Positions 6,096-7,579 of a stretch of 7,579 bases of DNA are shown here, piece after piece; position 1 is the first letter of the stretch, and each line of letters begins with the position of its first letter. The translations under genes were made by a program, and so were the position numbers. Source of the DNA: an uncultured Lachnospiraceae bacterium (GTDB taxonomy: Bacteria > Bacillota > Clostridia > Lachnospirales > Lachnospiraceae); assembly GCA_910587765.1 (NCBI GenBank), contig CAJUNR010000002.1, positions 35,589-43,167 on the forward strand. Reading direction: 5' to 3'. The notes under the pieces were generated by a model. The model saw only the letters and a list, made by a program, of their open reading frames with translations, was not told the DNA's origin and searched no databases.

Positions 6096-7505
6096 ATGAA
6101 TGTATTGGCAAAAGATCTGAAAAAACAGACCGAACTTGTAGAGCGGATGGCGGATGGGACAGACCAGTTCCGGCAGCGTTTTCATCTGATGCCGGTGACC
6201 GGCTGGCTCAACGATCCCAACGGACTCTGCATGTTTCAGGGCGTCTGTCATGCGTTTTTTCAATATTCCCCGTTTGACGCCGAAGGCGGGCTCAAACTGT
6301 GGGGGCACTGCACGAGTGCAAATATGATCGACTGGAGGCAGGAGGGGGCGGCGCTGTATCCGGATTCGCCCTTTGACTGCCACGGCGTGTATTCCGGAAA
6401 TGCCTTTGTCGAGGACGGCAGGATGTATCTCTACTATACCGGGAATGTAAAACTGGACGGAGATTACGATTACATCCATGCGGGCAGAGAGGGCAACACG
6501 GTTCTGACGGTCAGCGGGGACGGAAAGACGTTCGGACCTAAGAAACTGCTGATGCGCAACTGTGATTACCCAAAGTCCGTGACCTGTCATGTGAGAGATC
6601 CCAAAGTATGGAAGGAAGGGGACCGTTATTACATGATCCAGGGAGCCAGAACGGTCGAAGACCGGGGAACAGCGCTTTTGTTTGTCTCTTCCGACCGGGA
6701 AACATGGACGTATCTCCGGCAGGTGACCACGCGGGAGAAATTCGGCTATATGTGGGAGTGTCCGGAATATATGGAGATCGGTGGCAGGAAAGTGCTGTCC
6801 GCCTCCGTGCAGGGACTGACGGGCGAAGCGTGGAAGAACCGAAATGTCTATCAGTCCGGTTATTTCTTTGTAGAAGGGACGATTCTGGGCGACTATCGGT
6901 TGTCGGAGTACCGTCTGTGGGATTATGGCTTTGACTTTTATGCGCCCCAGAGCTTCCGGACGGAGGACGGCCGTCTGATTCAGATCGGCTGGATGGGAAT
7001 GCCGGACTGCCCGGAACACACCAATCACACGCTGGCCGACGGCTGGCAGCACTGCTTTACGTTTCCCCGGGAGATCACGGAGAAGGACGGGATGCTTCTG
7101 CAAAGCCCGGTGCGGGAACTGGAAGAGAAGAAAGAGCTGGTGTGTACGGTCAGGGACAGACTGTGCAAAGAGCAGGGAAAGACATTTGAAGTCGGCGTGA
7201 AGGATATTACAGAGGCGGGATTCCGGGCGGTGCTGGCGGAAGAGCTGGTGCTGGAATACAGGGAAGGCTGTTTCCGGATGTATTTTCTGCACACGGAAAA
7301 GGAGGGCGTCTCCGGAGGGAGAAGCATGCGGTGTGCAGATCTTCCAAAACTCCAGGAGGTAAAGATTCTGGCGGATGTATCGTCTGTGGAAGTTTTCTTA
7401 AACGGCGGAGAGGCGGTCTTTTCCACCAGATATTATCCGAATGTCTACCGTGTGGAAGCGGAGGCGCCGGGAGCGGAGCTTCGTTTTTGGAACATACAGA
7501 AATGA
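6096..7505 (+). CDS. scrB: Sucrose-6-phosphate hydrolase / beta-fructofuranosidase, glycoside hydrolase family 32
   Basis: A 469-residue cytoplasmic enzyme that cleaves sucrose-6-phosphate, or sucrose, into glucose(-6-phosphate) and fructose. All GH32 landmarks are present: nucleophile Asp40 in WLNDPNG, FQYSPF, WGHCTS, YSGNAF, YYTGN, transition-state stabiliser Asp168 in RDPKVW, acid/base Glu221 in WECPEY, DFYAPQ and GWMGMPD. The five-bladed propeller is followed by a C-terminal beta-sandwich with SSVEVFLNGGEAVFS. No signal peptide is visible, which fits an intracellular PTS product rather than a secreted levanase. I chose ATG 6096 over the in-frame ATG 6072 because AGGAG (6084-6088) is 7 nt before 6096, whereas 6072 directly touches its only purine-rich stretch. 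It is 50 bp behind the regulator with no clear promoter between, so it is probably co-transcribed with it. No fructokinase follows in the window. Confidence 0.92.
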   Translation: MNVLAKDLKKQTELVERMADGTDQFRQRFHLMPVTGWLNDPNGLCMFQGVCHAFFQYSPFDAEGGLKLWGHCTSANMIDWRQEGAALYPDSPFDCHGVYSGNAFVEDGRMYLYYTGNVKLDGDYDYIHAGREGNTVLTVSGDGKTFGPKKLLMRNCDYPKSVTCHVRDPKVWKEGDRYYMIQGARTVEDRGTALLFVSSDRETWTYLRQVTTREKFGYMWECPEYMEIGGRKVLSASVQGLTGEAWKNRNVYQSGYFFVEGTILGDYRLSEYRLWDYGFDFYAPQSFRTEDGRLIQIGWMGMPDCPEHTNHTLADGWQHCFTFPREITEKDGMLLQSPVRELEEKKELVCTVRDRLCKEQGKTFEVGVKDITEAGFRAVLAEELVLEYREGCFRMYFLHTEKEGVSGGRSMRCADLPKLQEVKILADVSSVEVFLNGGEAVFSTRYYPNVYRVEAEAPGAELRFWNIQK

Positions 7506-7517
7506 TACTGCAAAACA

Positions 7518-7539
7518 GCATCTGCCCGGAGGCAGATGC
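7518..7539 (+). repeat. Minimal copy of the structured repeat (perfect 9-bp hairpin) after scrB
   Basis: GCATCTGCC, loop CGGA, GGCAGATGC is a perfect 9-bp hairpin beginning 13 nt after the scrB stop. Flanks AAAACA before it and GGAA after it match those of the 90-bp units, so it is best read as a unit reduced to its outer stem. It may end or protect the scrB message, but the bases after it (GGAATTTC) are not a convincing T-tract. Confidence 0.75.
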
Positions 7540-7558
7540 GGAATTTCAATAAAAAACA

Positions 7559-7579
7559 GCATCTGCCCGAAAGCAGCCC
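7559..7579 (+). repeat. Start of another structured repeat copy, cut by the window end
   Basis: AAAAAACA (7551-7558) followed by GCATCTGCCCGAAAGCAGCCC matches the first bases of right-array copies B and C, differing at only a few positions. The rest lies outside the window. Together with the minimal copy it makes a third cluster of the family. Confidence 0.8.

Noticed and set aside
5817..7292. 491-codon open frame on the minus strand
   Set aside because: Antisense shadow of the GH32 gene and the end of the LacI-type gene, both of which have intact catalytic or DNA-binding motifs.
7518..7547. Rho-independent terminator for scrB
   Set aside because: The stem is good but it is followed by GGAATTTC rather than a T-tract, and flanks match the repeat family. 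Termination here remains possible but is not supported enough to call.

Overview
The window looks like part of the chromosome of an anaerobic Firmicute, most likely a gut Lachnospiraceae/Clostridia member. The reasons are AGGAGG-type ribosome binding sites, an ECF sigma factor read from a TTG start, a sucrose-type PTS permease, a GH36 alpha-galactosidase of the Geobacillus AgaB/Ruminococcus type, and moderately GC-rich codon use. The taxonomy is an inference from family resemblance only.

Layout. Positions 1-257 hold a tandem array of a ~105-bp repeat. It abuts the 3' end of a leftward ECF sigma factor gene (263-733, minus). A 231-bp divergent region (734-964) follows. It carries a well-formed promoter (TTGACA, 17 bp, TACATT) and a CG-centred, LacI-type near-palindrome over the expected transcription start. 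Four rightward genes come next: a sucrose-family PTS EIIBC (965-2377), a GH36 alpha-galactosidase (2713-4911), a LacI-family regulator (5038-6045) and a GH32 sucrose-6-phosphate hydrolase (6096-7505). The 335-bp gap between the PTS gene and the alpha-galactosidase is mostly three more copies of the repeat. Two further copies, one tiny and one cut by the window edge, follow the GH32 gene. The regulator has its own strong promoter (TTGACT, 17 bp, TAAAAT) starting at the base after the alpha-galactosidase stop codon.

How the genes work together. EIIBC would import and phosphorylate sucrose or a related disaccharide. The GH32 enzyme would split sucrose-6-phosphate into glucose-6-phosphate and fructose. 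The alpha-galactosidase would remove galactose from raffinose-family sugars or melibiose. The LacI-type protein would repress the PTS promoter, and perhaps its own, until the inducer appears. No IIA domain and no fructokinase are present, so both must come from elsewhere. Raffinose cannot be phosphorylated on the glucose O6 that a sucrose PTS normally uses, because galactose occupies it. How the alpha-galactosidase and the PTS connect is therefore an open question.

The least ordinary element is the repeat. Its core is exactly 90 bp in both the left and right arrays although the sequences have diverged. The paired stems are kept, with different bases on both sides of a stem in the two arrays. 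It always lies just after a stop codon, in the same orientation relative to the gene it follows. Short versions keep the outer stem. This fits a mobile (MITE/REP-like) or 3'-UTR structural element; I cannot name the family.
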